From NCBI RefSeq assembly GCF_014237865.1, contig NZ_JACJUU010000006.1:62001-126000 (forward strand): DNA of 64,000 nucleotides, read 5' to 3'. Shown here in pieces: positions 38,639-47,287 of this stretch. The DNA is from Pusillimonas minor. Lineage in GTDB: Bacteria > Pseudomonadota > Gammaproteobacteria > Burkholderiales > Burkholderiaceae_B. Position 1 is the first letter of the stretch; every line of letters begins with the position of its first letter. The notes under the pieces were generated by a model. It made no database searches. It was not told where the DNA came from and saw only the letters and a program-made list of their open reading frames with translations. Made by a program: the position numbers and the translations under genes.

Positions 38639-39655
38639 ATGGCTGTGTCGTCTTTTCGGTTCAATACGCTCAAAGGCTTTGTGTCCTGGCACAACGCACG
38701 GTTTCGCGCGTTGGTCTATCAGGTGCTGCTGGTGGCCGGCCTGGTGTCGGCCTGTGCCTATCTTGTTGTCACCACATTAAACAACCTCGAAGCCCGTAAT
38801 GTGGCAACGGGGTTTGGTTTTTTGCACCGCGAAGCGGGCTTTGCCATTAGCGAGTCGCTACTGGCTTATCGCCCGGCCGATACCTATGCGCGGGCTATTT
38901 TGGTGGGGTTGGTGAACACGCTGAAGGTTGCGGCGGTGGGCGCCGTGTTGGCGACAGTACTTGGCTTGCTTGTCGGCCTGGCGCGCCTTGCGGTCAACCC
39001 GTTGCTGTCTTGGCTGGCGCGCACCTACATCGAGGCCATGCGCAATGTGCCGCTATTGCTGCAGTTGTTCTTCTGGTATGCCCTGATTACCGAAGCGGCG
39101 CCTGGCCCGCGCCAGGCCATTGCCGTTTTGCCCGGCGTGTTCTTGTCGAACCGGGGGTTGGTGTTGCCCGCCTTCGACTTCGATACCCTTAGTCTTGGTA
39201 TGCCGGTGCTGCAAGGGTTTAATTTTGCAGGCGGCATCACCGTTAGCCCCGAGTTTCTGGCGTTGTTGCTGGGCCTGGTGTTGTATACCTCGGCCTTCGT
39301 CGCCGAAATCGTGCGCTCGGGCATACAGGCGGTGGGCAAGGGGCAGTGGGCGGCCGGCCGGGCTTTGGGGTTGTCGGATCGCCAGGTGTTAAGGCTGGTG
39401 GTGTTGCCCCAGGCCTTGCGCATTATGGTTCCCCCCATGACCAGCCAGTACCTTAACCTGACCAAAAACAGTTCGCTGGCGGTGGCGATTGGCTACCCGG
39501 ACATCGTCTCGATAGTCAACACCACCATCAACCAGACGGGGCAGGCTATCGAGGGGGTGTTGATCATCATGGCGGCGTATCTTAGCGTCAGTTTGTCCAT
39601 CTCTGTTCTGATGAACATGTATAACCGCCGCCTGGCGCGGGTGGCGGGCCGATGA
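38639..39655 (+). CDS. aapQ: Polar amino acid ABC transporter permease, AapQ/BztB type
   Basis: A 338-residue HAAT-family permease. Long N-terminus with an early membrane helix, then the permease core ILVGLVNTLKVAAVGAVLATV, the EAA-type loop YIEAMRNVPLLLQLFFWY and the C-terminal EIVRSGIQAVGKGQWAAGRALGL. AapQ/BztB subunits of general L-amino acid (or Glu/Gln/Asp) transporters have this size. It overlaps its partner by ATGA. The ribosome site before ATG 38639 is weak. The usual aapJ binding protein and aapP ATPase are absent on both sides. Confidence 0.85.
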   Translation: MAVSSFRFNTLKGFVSWHNARFRALVYQVLLVAGLVSACAYLVVTTLNNLEARNVATGFGFLHREAGFAISESLLAYRPADTYARAILVGLVNTLKVAAVGAVLATVLGLLVGLARLAVNPLLSWLARTYIEAMRNVPLLLQLFFWYALITEAAPGPRQAIAVLPGVFLSNRGLVLPAFDFDTLSLGMPVLQGFNFAGGITVSPEFLALLLGLVLYTSAFVAEIVRSGIQAVGKGQWAAGRALGLSDRQVLRLVVLPQALRIMVPPMTSQYLNLTKNSSLAVAIGYPDIVSIVNTTINQTGQAIEGVLIIMAAYLSVSLSISVLMNMYNRRLARVAGR

Positions 39656-40674
39656 GCCGGTTGCGCCTGCTTGTCGCCAGTCCGTTCAATACCGTACTGA
39701 CGGTGTTGTGTGCGGGGCTTTTGCTGGCGCTGGTGCCTCCCGCGCTCGATTGGCTGTGGTTAAGCGCCAGTTTTGGCGCAACCGATGCGCAGGGGTGCCG
39801 CGAGGCTGGCGGGGCGTGCTGGTCGTTTATTGCGCATAAATATCGCCTTATCCTTTTTGGCGTGTATCCGTACGACGAGCAATGGCGGCCATTGCTGGCC
39901 AGTGTTCTGCTGGTTGGCTTGGTGGCTTTCAGCTGTGTGCGCGCATTCTGGCGCAAATGGCTGGCGCTGGTATGGCTGGTTGCCCTGGCGCTTGTTGGCG
40001 TGTTGATGTGGGGCGGGGTGTTTGGCCTGAGCTGGGTCGAGAACCGGTTGTGGGGCGGTTTGCCGTTAACGCTTGTTTTGGCGGTTTTTGGTGTCGGTCT
40101 TGCGTTTCCGTTAGGTGTATTGCTGGCCCTGGGGCGCGCGAGCGACATGCCCGCGGTACGCGTGTTGTGCGTGACCTATATCGAACTGATTCGCGGTGTG
40201 CCGCTGATTAGCCTTTTGTTCATGGCATCTGTGATGTTGCCCTTGTTCTTGCCCGAAGGTATCACCATCGACAAACTGTTGCGCGCGCAATTAGCCATTG
40301 TATTGTTTGTGGCGGCCTACATTGCCGAGACGGTGCGGGGCGGCTTGCAGGCGGTGCCACCCGGCCAATATGCCGCGGCCGATTCGTTGGGGCTGGGGTA
40401 TTGGCAAAAAATGAACACGATTATTTTGCCGCAGGCGCTTGGCACCGTTGTCGGGCCGTTGGTGGGCATTTTCATTTCTTTGTTTAAAGATACCTCGCTG
40501 GTGGTTGTTATTGGCGTGTTCGACCTGACCCAGGCCGCTAAAACGGCGTTGGCCGATGCCCAGTGGCAAGGTTTCAGCACCGAGGCCTACCTGTTTATCG
40601 CGGCCATTTATTTCGTGTTCTGCTATGCCATGTCGCGCTACAGCCGAACGCTGGAACGGCGCTGGCAGCCCTGA
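39652..40674 (+). CDS. aapM: Polar amino acid ABC transporter permease, AapM/BztC type
   Basis: A 340-residue partner permease. Several N-terminal helices (including WLALVWLVALALVGVLMWGG), the permease core GGLPLTLVLAVFGVGLAFPLG, the EAA loop YIELIRGVPLISLLFMASV, and ETVRGGLQAVPPGQYAAADSLGL. AapM proteins are of this size. No ATPase gene follows; the next gene encodes an OmpA-type lipoprotein after an 88-nt gap. Confidence 0.87.
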   Translation: MSRLRLLVASPFNTVLTVLCAGLLLALVPPALDWLWLSASFGATDAQGCREAGGACWSFIAHKYRLILFGVYPYDEQWRPLLASVLLVGLVAFSCVRAFWRKWLALVWLVALALVGVLMWGGVFGLSWVENRLWGGLPLTLVLAVFGVGLAFPLGVLLALGRASDMPAVRVLCVTYIELIRGVPLISLLFMASVMLPLFLPEGITIDKLLRAQLAIVLFVAAYIAETVRGGLQAVPPGQYAAADSLGLGYWQKMNTIILPQALGTVVGPLVGIFISLFKDTSLVVVIGVFDLTQAAKTALADAQWQGFSTEAYLFIAAIYFVFCYAMSRYSRTLERRWQP

Positions 40675-40762
40675 GAATAAAATTGTAACAACGCGATTGC
40701 TTCAGCCTTGGTAGTATAAAAAGCGATCAGGGCGTGTTCGTCCTGTCAAAAAGGAGAACAAT

Positions 40763-41434
40763 ATGAACGTGTCTATGCGATTGAATCGTGTGATTGCAGG
40801 GGTGGGGATTGCAGCGCTGCTTACGGGTTGCGCCGCAGTCAACGACACCATGGGTGGCATGAGCCAGGGTGGCCGCACGGCGGCCGGCGCGGGCGCGGGC
40901 GCTGCCGTGGGCGCCGGGTTGGGCGCTATTATCGGTGACAGCAGTAAAGCGGCCCTCATTGGCGCCGGTATTGGCGCTGTGGCCGGTGCTGTTGCCGGCT
41001 ACAACTGGGCAGGCATCAAAAACGACGTCCAGCAGTCGGGCGCCACCAGCCTTGGGGTTGATGTTGTCGAAATGCCCGATGGCACACTTAAGGTCCTGAT
41101 CCCCAGCCATGTGTCATTCGACACAGGCAAGTATGCGCTCAAGCCCGAATTGCTGCCGGTACTCGACAGCGTTGCACGTGCCCTGACGCAGCATCCCGAA
41201 TTGCGGGCCAAAGCTATCGGCTACACCGACAGCACAGGTACCGCGCAGGTAAACCAGACGCTGTCTGTAAATCGGGCGCGTGCGGTAACCGACTACATTG
41301 CCGCACGGGGCATTTCGGGCACACGCCTGATGTCTGAAGGCCGCGGCCCCAGCAACCCTATTGCTGACAACACTACGGTTGAAGGTCGTGCCATGAACCG
41401 GCGCGTCGAGCTTTTCTTGTACGCAGTACGCTAG
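40763..41434 (+). CDS. OmpA-family outer-membrane lipoprotein (YiaD-like)
   Basis: A 223-residue protein: signal peptide and lipobox LLTGC with acylated C23, a glycine-zipper region (about 36-85, GAGAGAAVGAGLGAIIG), and a C-terminal OmpA peptidoglycan-binding domain (about 105-220; SFDTGKYALKPE, GYTDSTGTAQVNQTLSVNRA, NRRVELFL). It probably anchors the outer membrane to the cell wall. SD AAGGAG precedes the ATG; a strong terminator follows. Confidence 0.92.
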   Translation: MNVSMRLNRVIAGVGIAALLTGCAAVNDTMGGMSQGGRTAAGAGAGAAVGAGLGAIIGDSSKAALIGAGIGAVAGAVAGYNWAGIKNDVQQSGATSLGVDVVEMPDGTLKVLIPSHVSFDTGKYALKPELLPVLDSVARALTQHPELRAKAIGYTDSTGTAQVNQTLSVNRARAVTDYIAARGISGTRLMSEGRGPSNPIADNTTVEGRAMNRRVELFLYAVR

Positions 41435-41456
41435 CCGGGTCGGTAGCGCCTTTACA

Positions 41457-41496
41457 AAACAAACCGCCCCGCGTAATTGCGGGGCGGTTTGTTTTT
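41457..41496. terminator. Bidirectional Rho-independent terminator
   Basis: A 16-bp stem, AAACAAACCGCCCCGC paired with its reverse complement around loop GTAATT, ends in a T run on the plus strand and starts with an A-rich flank for the minus strand. It serves the OmpA-type gene (+) and the aldehyde dehydrogenase gene (-). Confidence 0.93.
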
Positions 41497-41513
41497 GCGC
41501 CGCCCGTTAAGGC

Positions 41514-42965
41514 TTAGAACGGGTAGTGGCGCGGGGTGGTTTGCATCGATACCCAACGCAACTCGGTGAAGGCATCGATGCCTGCTTTGCCGCCGAAGCG
41601 GCCGATGCCGCTGTCTTTGACGCCGCCAAACGGCATTTGGGCTTCGTCGTGAACGGTGGGGCCGTTAATGTGGCAAATACCCGACTGAATGCGCGTGGCC
41701 ACTTGCCAGGCGCGGGCGACGTCTTTGCCAAATACAGCCGACGACAACCCGTATTCGCTGTCGTTGGCCACGCGGATGGCCTCTTCAACACCGTCGACCC
41801 GGACGATGCCCTTTACCGGACCGAAAGACTCTTCGCTGTAGATTTTCATGTCGGGCGTGACATTGTCGATGAGCGTAGCGGGGATGAGGGTGTCGGTGGC
41901 TTTGCCGCCGCACAGCAGCTTGCCACCCTTGGCCAGCGCATCGTCAATCATGGCGTTACAACGTTCGACCGTCGACATGTCGACAACCGAGCCCAAGACG
42001 ACGGGGCCTTTGCGCGGGTCGCCCAGGGGCAGGTTGCGGGCTTTTTCGGTAAGTTTGGCCACAAACTCGTCGGCGATTTTTTGGTCGACAATAATGCGCT
42101 CGGTCGACATGCAGATTTGCCCTGAGTTGGCGAACGCACCAAATGCAGCGCCATTGACGGCATCTTCGATGTCGGCATCGTCGAGGATAACCAGCGGCGC
42201 TTTACCGCCCAGCTCGAGGACGACGGGTTTAAGGTACTTGGCGCAGGCCATCGCAATGATGCGGCCCACACGTGTCGAGCCGGTAAAGTTGACACGGCGA
42301 ACGGCCGGATGCGCGATCATGGCCTCGACGATGGGGCCGGCGTCGGCGGGTGCGTTGGTGACAAAGTTGACGACGCCTTCGGGCAGACCCGCTTCTTGAA
42401 GGGCTTCGATGATGAGGCCGTGCGTGGCCGGGCAAAGTTCAGAGCCTTTCATGACAACGGTGTTGCCGCAGGCCAATGGCACGGCAATGGCCCGGGTACC
42501 TAAAATGACGGGTGCGTTCCAGGGCGCCATGCCCAACACAACGCCTGCAGGCTGACGCACGGCCATGGCCAGGTTGCCGGGTACATCGGAGGGGATGACC
42601 TCGCCACTGATTTGAGTGGTGAGCGAGGCTGCTTCGATGAGCATGTTGGCGGCTAAATGAACATTGAAGCCGGCCCACATGGCAGACGCGCCGGTTTCTT
42701 CGGCGACCGCTTTGATGAAGTCGTCGGTACGGGCCTCGAGGGCCTTTGCGGCCTTGAGCAACAGACCGCGACGCTCGCCGGGGCCCATGGCGGCCCATGC
42801 CGGAAACGCGCGCGATGCGGCTTCGACGGCGGCAATGGCATCGTCGACGGTGGCGGCGGGGGCAGTGGTTGCCACGCTGCCATCAAGCGGGTTTTTACGT
42901 TCGAAGGTTGCGCCGTTGCTTGCCGCCTGCTTCTTGCCATTGATTAACAGTGAGATGGTGGTCAT
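41514..42965 (-). CDS. NAD(P)-dependent aldehyde dehydrogenase, vanillin/salicylaldehyde dehydrogenase-like
   Basis: A 483-residue ALDH from the ATG at 42965 (SD GGAG); an upstream in-frame start at 43013 adds 16 residues without support. N149 (APWNAP), E251 (LELGGKAPL) and nucleophile C285 (SGQICMSTER) are present; K173 (VVMKGSE) is the cofactor-binding Lys. Similarity in tone (ASAMWAGFNVHLAANMLIEA) points to the aromatic-aldehyde group (vanillin, benzaldehyde, salicylaldehyde). Divergent from an MFS transporter gene, with which it may share a role in aromatic metabolism. Confidence 0.88.
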   Translation of the reverse strand: MTTISLLINGKKQAASNGATFERKNPLDGSVATTAPAATVDDAIAAVEAASRAFPAWAAMGPGERRGLLLKAAKALEARTDDFIKAVAEETGASAMWAGFNVHLAANMLIEAASLTTQISGEVIPSDVPGNLAMAVRQPAGVVLGMAPWNAPVILGTRAIAVPLACGNTVVMKGSELCPATHGLIIEALQEAGLPEGVVNFVTNAPADAGPIVEAMIAHPAVRRVNFTGSTRVGRIIAMACAKYLKPVVLELGGKAPLVILDDADIEDAVNGAAFGAFANSGQICMSTERIIVDQKIADEFVAKLTEKARNLPLGDPRKGPVVLGSVVDMSTVERCNAMIDDALAKGGKLLCGGKATDTLIPATLIDNVTPDMKIYSEESFGPVKGIVRVDGVEEAIRVANDSEYGLSSAVFGKDVARAWQVATRIQSGICHINGPTVHDEAQMPFGGVKDSGIGRFGGKAGIDAFTELRWVSMQTTPRHYPF

Positions 42966-43079
42966 AAGGGGACTCCGTAATGGGTGGTATGGGCGTGAAG
43001 CCAAGGGCCGCACTCTGCCGGGCAGGCCTCTGATGCTTCGCGACCTTTCAAGTGTAACTCTTCAATCTCAATTGTTGGC

Positions 43080-43107
43080 TTGGCAATTGGCTCGGGGTCT
43101 CTATAAT
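43080..43107 (+). promoter_or_regulatory. Sigma-70 promoter of the MFS transporter gene
   Basis: TTGGCA (43080-43085), 16-bp spacer, consensus TATAAT (43102-43107), 27 nt before the ATG at 43135. The short leader would barely accommodate a ribosome site, and none better than GGAT (43126) is visible. Confidence 0.6.
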
Positions 43108-43134
43108 CGGTACAGCCTATTTTCGGATGTACAC

Positions 43135-44340
43135 ATGCACTTTCTGACATTGTTGCTGAATCGTTGGGGCGGGTTTGCCGGGGTGACTGCAACGGTTGCC
43201 TTGTGCTTTGCAACCAGCTCCCTGCCTACGCCGCTGTACCCGTTGTACGAGCAAGCCTGGGATATCCCGCCCAGCCAATTAAGCTATGTGTTTAGCGCGT
43301 ATATGGCATGTGTACTCGCTAGTTTGCTGTGTTTCGGTCGGGTTTCCGATACATTTGGACGCTTTCCTGTTGTTGTGACGGCACTGGTGACGCTCATTGT
43401 GGGCTTGGTCATGTCGATGCTGGCGCCCGGAGTGCCCATGCTGTTGGCCGCCCGGGTGCTGATTGGCATAGGCAACGGCATGCTGATGACCACTGCTGCG
43501 CTGGCCATGGGCGAGTCGCACCCCGATCGCGACAAACGCAAAGCCGCTGTTGTTAACTCAACGGCAGTGACGGTCAGTTTCGGGTTGGGGCCGGTGCTGG
43601 GCGGTGTGATTGGTCAGTTCAATGTGTATCCGCTGGTGCTGCCCTACGTATTTGTGCTGGTGCTTGCTGTGCTAACGCTTTTTGTTGTGTTGCGCTCGCG
43701 TCATCAGTTGGCGGGGCCGGTGGGGGCACGTGCGCCGCTGTCGGTGTTACCCAAAGTGGCACTTCCCGGGGCCGGTCGGCGTGTTCCTTTTTTGCAAGGG
43801 TGTATTGGCGGGTTTTTTACGTTTGCGGTGGGTTGCATGTTTGCGTCGCTGGTGCCGTCTTTATTGCCCGCCCTCGAGCTCGACTGGCAAGGGCCTTTGG
43901 TGGTTGGGGTGGCCTTTTTGTTTATGTCCGTGGCCTCGCTGGCGGTTCAAATGACGCAAACCCGGCATGCGCCCTTTGTGGGCCAGGCTTTGGGCATGTT
44001 TGCGTTTGCCCTAAGCGTGCTGGCCCTTATTGCAGGCATGATCTCGCATAATGTGTGGGTGCTGATTTTCAGCATGGTCACGTTTGGTGTCGGGCAGGGC
44101 TTTGGCTTTATGTATTCGGCCATGATTGTCGGGCAGTACGCCGACGAGCATCGGCGTTCGGCCAATATATCGACGTTTTTCTTGTTTACCTACACTGGCG
44201 CATCGGTGCCTGTTGTGGCGCTGGGCTTGCTGGCCGACCGCATTGGTCTGGCATCGGCCATTTTTTCGTATAGCGCCATAACGGCAGTATTGCTGGCGCT
44301 ACTGACGGTATCGGCGTTGGTGTTGCACCAACGCGCTTAA
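43135..44340 (+). CDS. Major facilitator superfamily transporter
   Basis: A 401-residue, 12-helix MFS protein. The start at ATG 43135 lies just downstream of a TATAAT promoter; a much longer in-frame reading (from 42664) would lie across the aldehyde dehydrogenase gene and is rejected. Motif A-like GRVSDTFGRFPVVV after helix 2 and GIGNGMLMTTAALAMGES in helix 4 are visible. The substrate is unknown; drug or sugar efflux and aromatic compound transport are all possible. Its stop overlaps the convergent GGDEF gene by 4 nt. Confidence 0.85.
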   Translation: MHFLTLLLNRWGGFAGVTATVALCFATSSLPTPLYPLYEQAWDIPPSQLSYVFSAYMACVLASLLCFGRVSDTFGRFPVVVTALVTLIVGLVMSMLAPGVPMLLAARVLIGIGNGMLMTTAALAMGESHPDRDKRKAAVVNSTAVTVSFGLGPVLGGVIGQFNVYPLVLPYVFVLVLAVLTLFVVLRSRHQLAGPVGARAPLSVLPKVALPGAGRRVPFLQGCIGGFFTFAVGCMFASLVPSLLPALELDWQGPLVVGVAFLFMSVASLAVQMTQTRHAPFVGQALGMFAFALSVLALIAGMISHNVWVLIFSMVTFGVGQGFGFMYSAMIVGQYADEHRRSANISTFFLFTYTGASVPVVALGLLADRIGLASAIFSYSAITAVLLALLTVSALVLHQRA

Positions 44341-45815
44341 CCGCGGCCGACTTTCCGCCGTTCGTGAAACTTTCTTTTGTCTTCGTACATAATGCGGTCG
44401 GCTTCGCGCAGGGCGGCTTCGATACGTTCGCCTTTTTGGCATAGCGCCCAGCCAATTGCCATTTGCAGCGGCGGCCCGGAATAAAACTGGTTGTTCAGTT
44501 CAATCAGTTGTTCAATACTTTCAAGCAACAGTTCGCGCTCTTCTTCGGTGGCGCCCGGCATGATGATGGCAAACTCGTCGCCGCCAATGCGCATGGCATG
44601 AAAACTCTTGCCGGCGGCCTGGGCCAATACCTCGCCTGCCCGGCGCAGCAGCGCGTCGCCGGCCGCGTGCCCGTGGGTATCGTTAGCGTCTTTCAGGTTG
44701 TTCAGGTCTATCATGACCACAGTCGCGGGGAAAGGCCCTTTACGTTCGACCCGGTTAAGTTCGTCGACAAAGAACGCCCGGTTCTTGAGCTTGGTGAGTA
44801 CGTCGTGTTTGCCCAGGTATTCAAGATAAGCTTCTGCTTTCTTGCGCGCGGTAATGTCTGTCAATGCCAGTAAGACCAGGTCCCATGAGGCTTCGTGCCC
44901 GGCAAACACCGAAAACTGCAGGTGGATATTCAGGGGGGTGCCGTCGAGCGCGTAATTAAGCACTTCGCGCTGTATAAACAGCTTGCCTTCCCACAGGTCG
45001 ATGAGCTGTTCGCGAAAGTGAGGCAGCATCTCGTCGCGGAAGATGTCGGGCAAATGAACGAGCAAGTCTGGCTTGCTGTCGGCTTTGAACATATCCAGGG
45101 TGTACTGGTTGACGTCCAGTACCCGGATCTCGGCCATGCATTGCTCAACGAAGTCGGGATGGACATCGGTAAAGGTACGAAAGTCGGTAATGCCGCGTTC
45201 GCGGACTTCGTCGAGCAGCGCCTTGATGCGCGAAAAATCTTCGACCCATAGCGATACCGGCGCGTACTCGAAAATGCCGGTGGCATAACGCTCTTGTTTG
45301 GCGACTTGCTCGTGGGCGACTTCGAGTGCGGTAATGTTGTCCAGCGATACCAGAACGCGGTCCCAGCGCTTTTCGTGGTCGGGCAGTACAACGGCCTTGA
45401 TCAGTACGTCAAGGCGTTCGCCTTCAAGGGTGTAGTTAACGCTTTTGCTCTCGAATTGCTCGTTGCCCGCCCAAAGTTGTTCGAGTTCGTCGATATGGGC
45501 TTCAAGCATGTCGTCGCGCAGTACCTCGCCCAGCCTGCCGGCCAGCTCGTCGAACGATGACGCCTTGAACATGTTTAGTGTTTTTTGGTTGACCAGCAAA
45601 ACCTTGATGCAGGCTGAGCAGGCCGCGACGCGACTGACGTCGGCCTCGAGGTATGCGCGCAGGTCGGACACGCCGTTTGCCCGCCATTGGGCGAAAAGCT
45701 CGAATAGCTGGCTGTAATCTTCGAGCCATAGCGAGTTGGGCATGATCTCGAAAAAGGCGGGCAAGGTGGTGCCCCAGGTATCGGCGTGGCTGTTTTGTGT
45801 ATTGCCTGGCTGCAT
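44337..45815 (-). CDS. Diguanylate cyclase with two tandem PAS-like sensor domains
   Basis: A 492-residue cytosolic protein from ATG 45815 (SD GGAA 7 nt upstream); a TTG at 45842 is a longer option. Two homologous ~145-residue PAS-like modules lie at about 20-155 and 170-310, each with SLWxEDFS/Y near the start, NQ-TL-MFKA in the middle, and a DIT ending. A GGDEF domain (about 325-490) follows, with intact active site RIGGDEF. No RxxD inhibitory site is seen just upstream of GGDEF, so product inhibition may be absent. No membrane helix is visible, so the signal is probably cytoplasmic. Confidence 0.9.
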   Translation of the reverse strand: MQPGNTQNSHADTWGTTLPAFFEIMPNSLWLEDYSQLFELFAQWRANGVSDLRAYLEADVSRVAACSACIKVLLVNQKTLNMFKASSFDELAGRLGEVLRDDMLEAHIDELEQLWAGNEQFESKSVNYTLEGERLDVLIKAVVLPDHEKRWDRVLVSLDNITALEVAHEQVAKQERYATGIFEYAPVSLWVEDFSRIKALLDEVRERGITDFRTFTDVHPDFVEQCMAEIRVLDVNQYTLDMFKADSKPDLLVHLPDIFRDEMLPHFREQLIDLWEGKLFIQREVLNYALDGTPLNIHLQFSVFAGHEASWDLVLLALTDITARKKAEAYLEYLGKHDVLTKLKNRAFFVDELNRVERKGPFPATVVMIDLNNLKDANDTHGHAAGDALLRRAGEVLAQAAGKSFHAMRIGGDEFAIIMPGATEEERELLLESIEQLIELNNQFYSGPPLQMAIGWALCQKGERIEAALREADRIMYEDKRKFHERRKVGRG

Positions 45816-45851
45816 GAAAAATTCCGGAATTGTGCTGGACAAGCATGGTAA

Positions 45852-45882
45852 CCAAAAAAAACAGGCCCCGTGAAGGGCCTGT
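45852..45882 (-). terminator. Rho-independent terminator of the binding-protein gene
   Basis: On the minus strand ACAGGCCC-TTCACG-GGGCCTGT is followed by eight T residues. It lies 27 nt after the stop of the ABC binding-protein gene and before the co-directional GGDEF gene, so the latter is probably transcribed separately. Confidence 0.92.
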
Positions 45883-45908
45883 TGTCAAAGATTTAGATCA
45901 TGGGGTGC

Positions 45909-47078
45909 TTAGATGCCAGGATCTTTGAACTCTTTGATGACGTCGAATTCGACGTTGTAGATTTGGCCGTCGGCCAGACGCTCGGAGCGACGGATGTAAA
46001 TGTCTTGCACAACATCACGTGTTTCGGGGTCGATTTGCATTGGGCCACGTGGGCTGACCCACTTCATGCCCTTCATGGCTGCCAGGAGCTGGTCGCCATT
46101 GGCGTTGGGGCCGGCTTTTTTCAGGGCTTCGTAGATGAGGTGCATGCCATCGTAGCCACCCACCGACATAAAGTTGGGGCGCATGCTGTTGTTCGTCATT
46201 TTACGGAAGGCTTCGACATAAGCTTTGTTTTCTGGGGAATCGTGCGCAGTGGAGTAGTGCTGCGAAGTGATGATGCCCAAAGCTTCGTCGCCCATGGCAG
46301 GCAGGAGATCGTCGTCGAGGACGTCGCCGGTACCGATAAGCTTGATGCCCTGACCAGCCAGGTTACGCTCGGTGAACTGCTTCATGAGGGTGGAACCCTG
46401 GCCCGACGGCACGAAAATGAAGAGGGCGTCGGGTTTCAGGTCGCGGACGCGCTGCAGGAAGGGAGAGAAGTCGGGGTTTTGCATGGGCACGCGAAGCGAG
46501 TCGAGAACCTTGCCACCGGCTTCGCTGAAGTTCTTGACGAAGGCCTTTTCGGCGTCGTGACCTGGACCGTAGTCGGCAATGAGGGTAACGGCCGATTTAA
46601 TGCCGCCTTCCTTGGCTGCCCATTGGCCCATGGGTGCAGTGACCTGAGGCAGCGTCATGGACGTACGCACAATGTAGGGCGACTTCTGGACGATGGACGA
46701 CGTACCGGCGGCCATGACGACCATAGGTGTTTTGGACTGTGTTGCGATGGGGGCGGTTGCAAAGGCCAGAGGTGTCAGGCCAAAACCGGCCAGAACGCCA
46801 ACCTTGTCTTGTACGACCAGCTCTTGGGCAATACGCTTGGTGGCTTCAGGCTGAACGCCGCCGTCGTCTTTGACGATAAGTTCGATTTTGCGGCCGGCAA
46901 CTTCGTCGCCGTTTTGCTGCATGTAAAGACGGGCTGCAGCTTCGATTTGTTTGCCAGTAGAGGCAAATGGGCCGGTCATGGGGATGATAAGGCCAATTTT
47001 GAACGGTTCAGCCGCCTGGCTGACCGCAGCGGTCATCAGGCAGGTGGCGGCCAGCGCCACCTTGACGAATTTTTTCAT
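45909..47078 (-). CDS. ABC transporter periplasmic binding protein, branched-chain amino acid type
   Basis: A 389-residue LivJ/K-like binding protein (Peripla_BP_6). Signal peptide cleaved near SQAA-EP (about 23), then FKIGLIIPMTGPFASTGKQ, ELVVQDKVGVLAGFGLTPLA and DYGPGHDAEKAF. It shares long stretches with the binding protein at 9605-10771 and is evidently a paralogue, but stands alone, without permease or ATPase genes, and has its own terminator. SD GGAG precedes the ATG. Ligand unknown. Confidence 0.9.
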   Translation of the reverse strand: MKKFVKVALAATCLMTAAVSQAAEPFKIGLIIPMTGPFASTGKQIEAAARLYMQQNGDEVAGRKIELIVKDDGGVQPEATKRIAQELVVQDKVGVLAGFGLTPLAFATAPIATQSKTPMVVMAAGTSSIVQKSPYIVRTSMTLPQVTAPMGQWAAKEGGIKSAVTLIADYGPGHDAEKAFVKNFSEAGGKVLDSLRVPMQNPDFSPFLQRVRDLKPDALFIFVPSGQGSTLMKQFTERNLAGQGIKLIGTGDVLDDDLLPAMGDEALGIITSQHYSTAHDSPENKAYVEAFRKMTNNSMRPNFMSVGGYDGMHLIYEALKKAGPNANGDQLLAAMKGMKWVSPRGPMQIDPETRDVVQDIYIRRSERLADGQIYNVEFDVIKEFKDPGI

Positions 47079-47250
47079 TGTCTGCTCCTGGAAAGGATGG
47101 TTATAGCTTTAAAAACCAAGTATTGCTAAAGTATGTAACCACAAAACGTGCGGGGATACTACTAGCGTAATTCCGTACAATAGCCAACACTTGGTTGAGT
47201 GTACTGAATGTCCGCACCACGGGATTGTTACTTATTTGGGCAGAGTCTGC

Positions 47251-47279
47251 AAGCGGTTCAGCCATGTGCCGAACCGCTT
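47251..47279. terminator. Hairpin at the 3' end of the TRAP permease gene
   Basis: AAGCGGTTC (47251-47259) and GAACCGCTT (47271-47279) form a perfect 9-bp stem 9 nt beyond the TRAP gene stop. No U run follows on the minus strand, so it may be a weak terminator or an mRNA 3' stabiliser. The rest of the gap up to 47079 holds the promoter region of nothing evident on the plus strand and the 5' leader of the binding-protein gene. Confidence 0.5.
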
Positions 47280-47287
47280 CAGGGCTG

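Noticed and set aside
42664-43134. N-terminal extension of the MFS transporter
   Set aside because: It would run antisense through the aldehyde dehydrogenase start region and past a consensus promoter; the family N-terminus begins at 43135.
45900-47129. Plus-strand frame of 409 codons opposite the ABC binding-protein gene
   Set aside because: The minus-strand protein has a signal peptide, ribosome site and terminator; the plus-strand one is a shadow.
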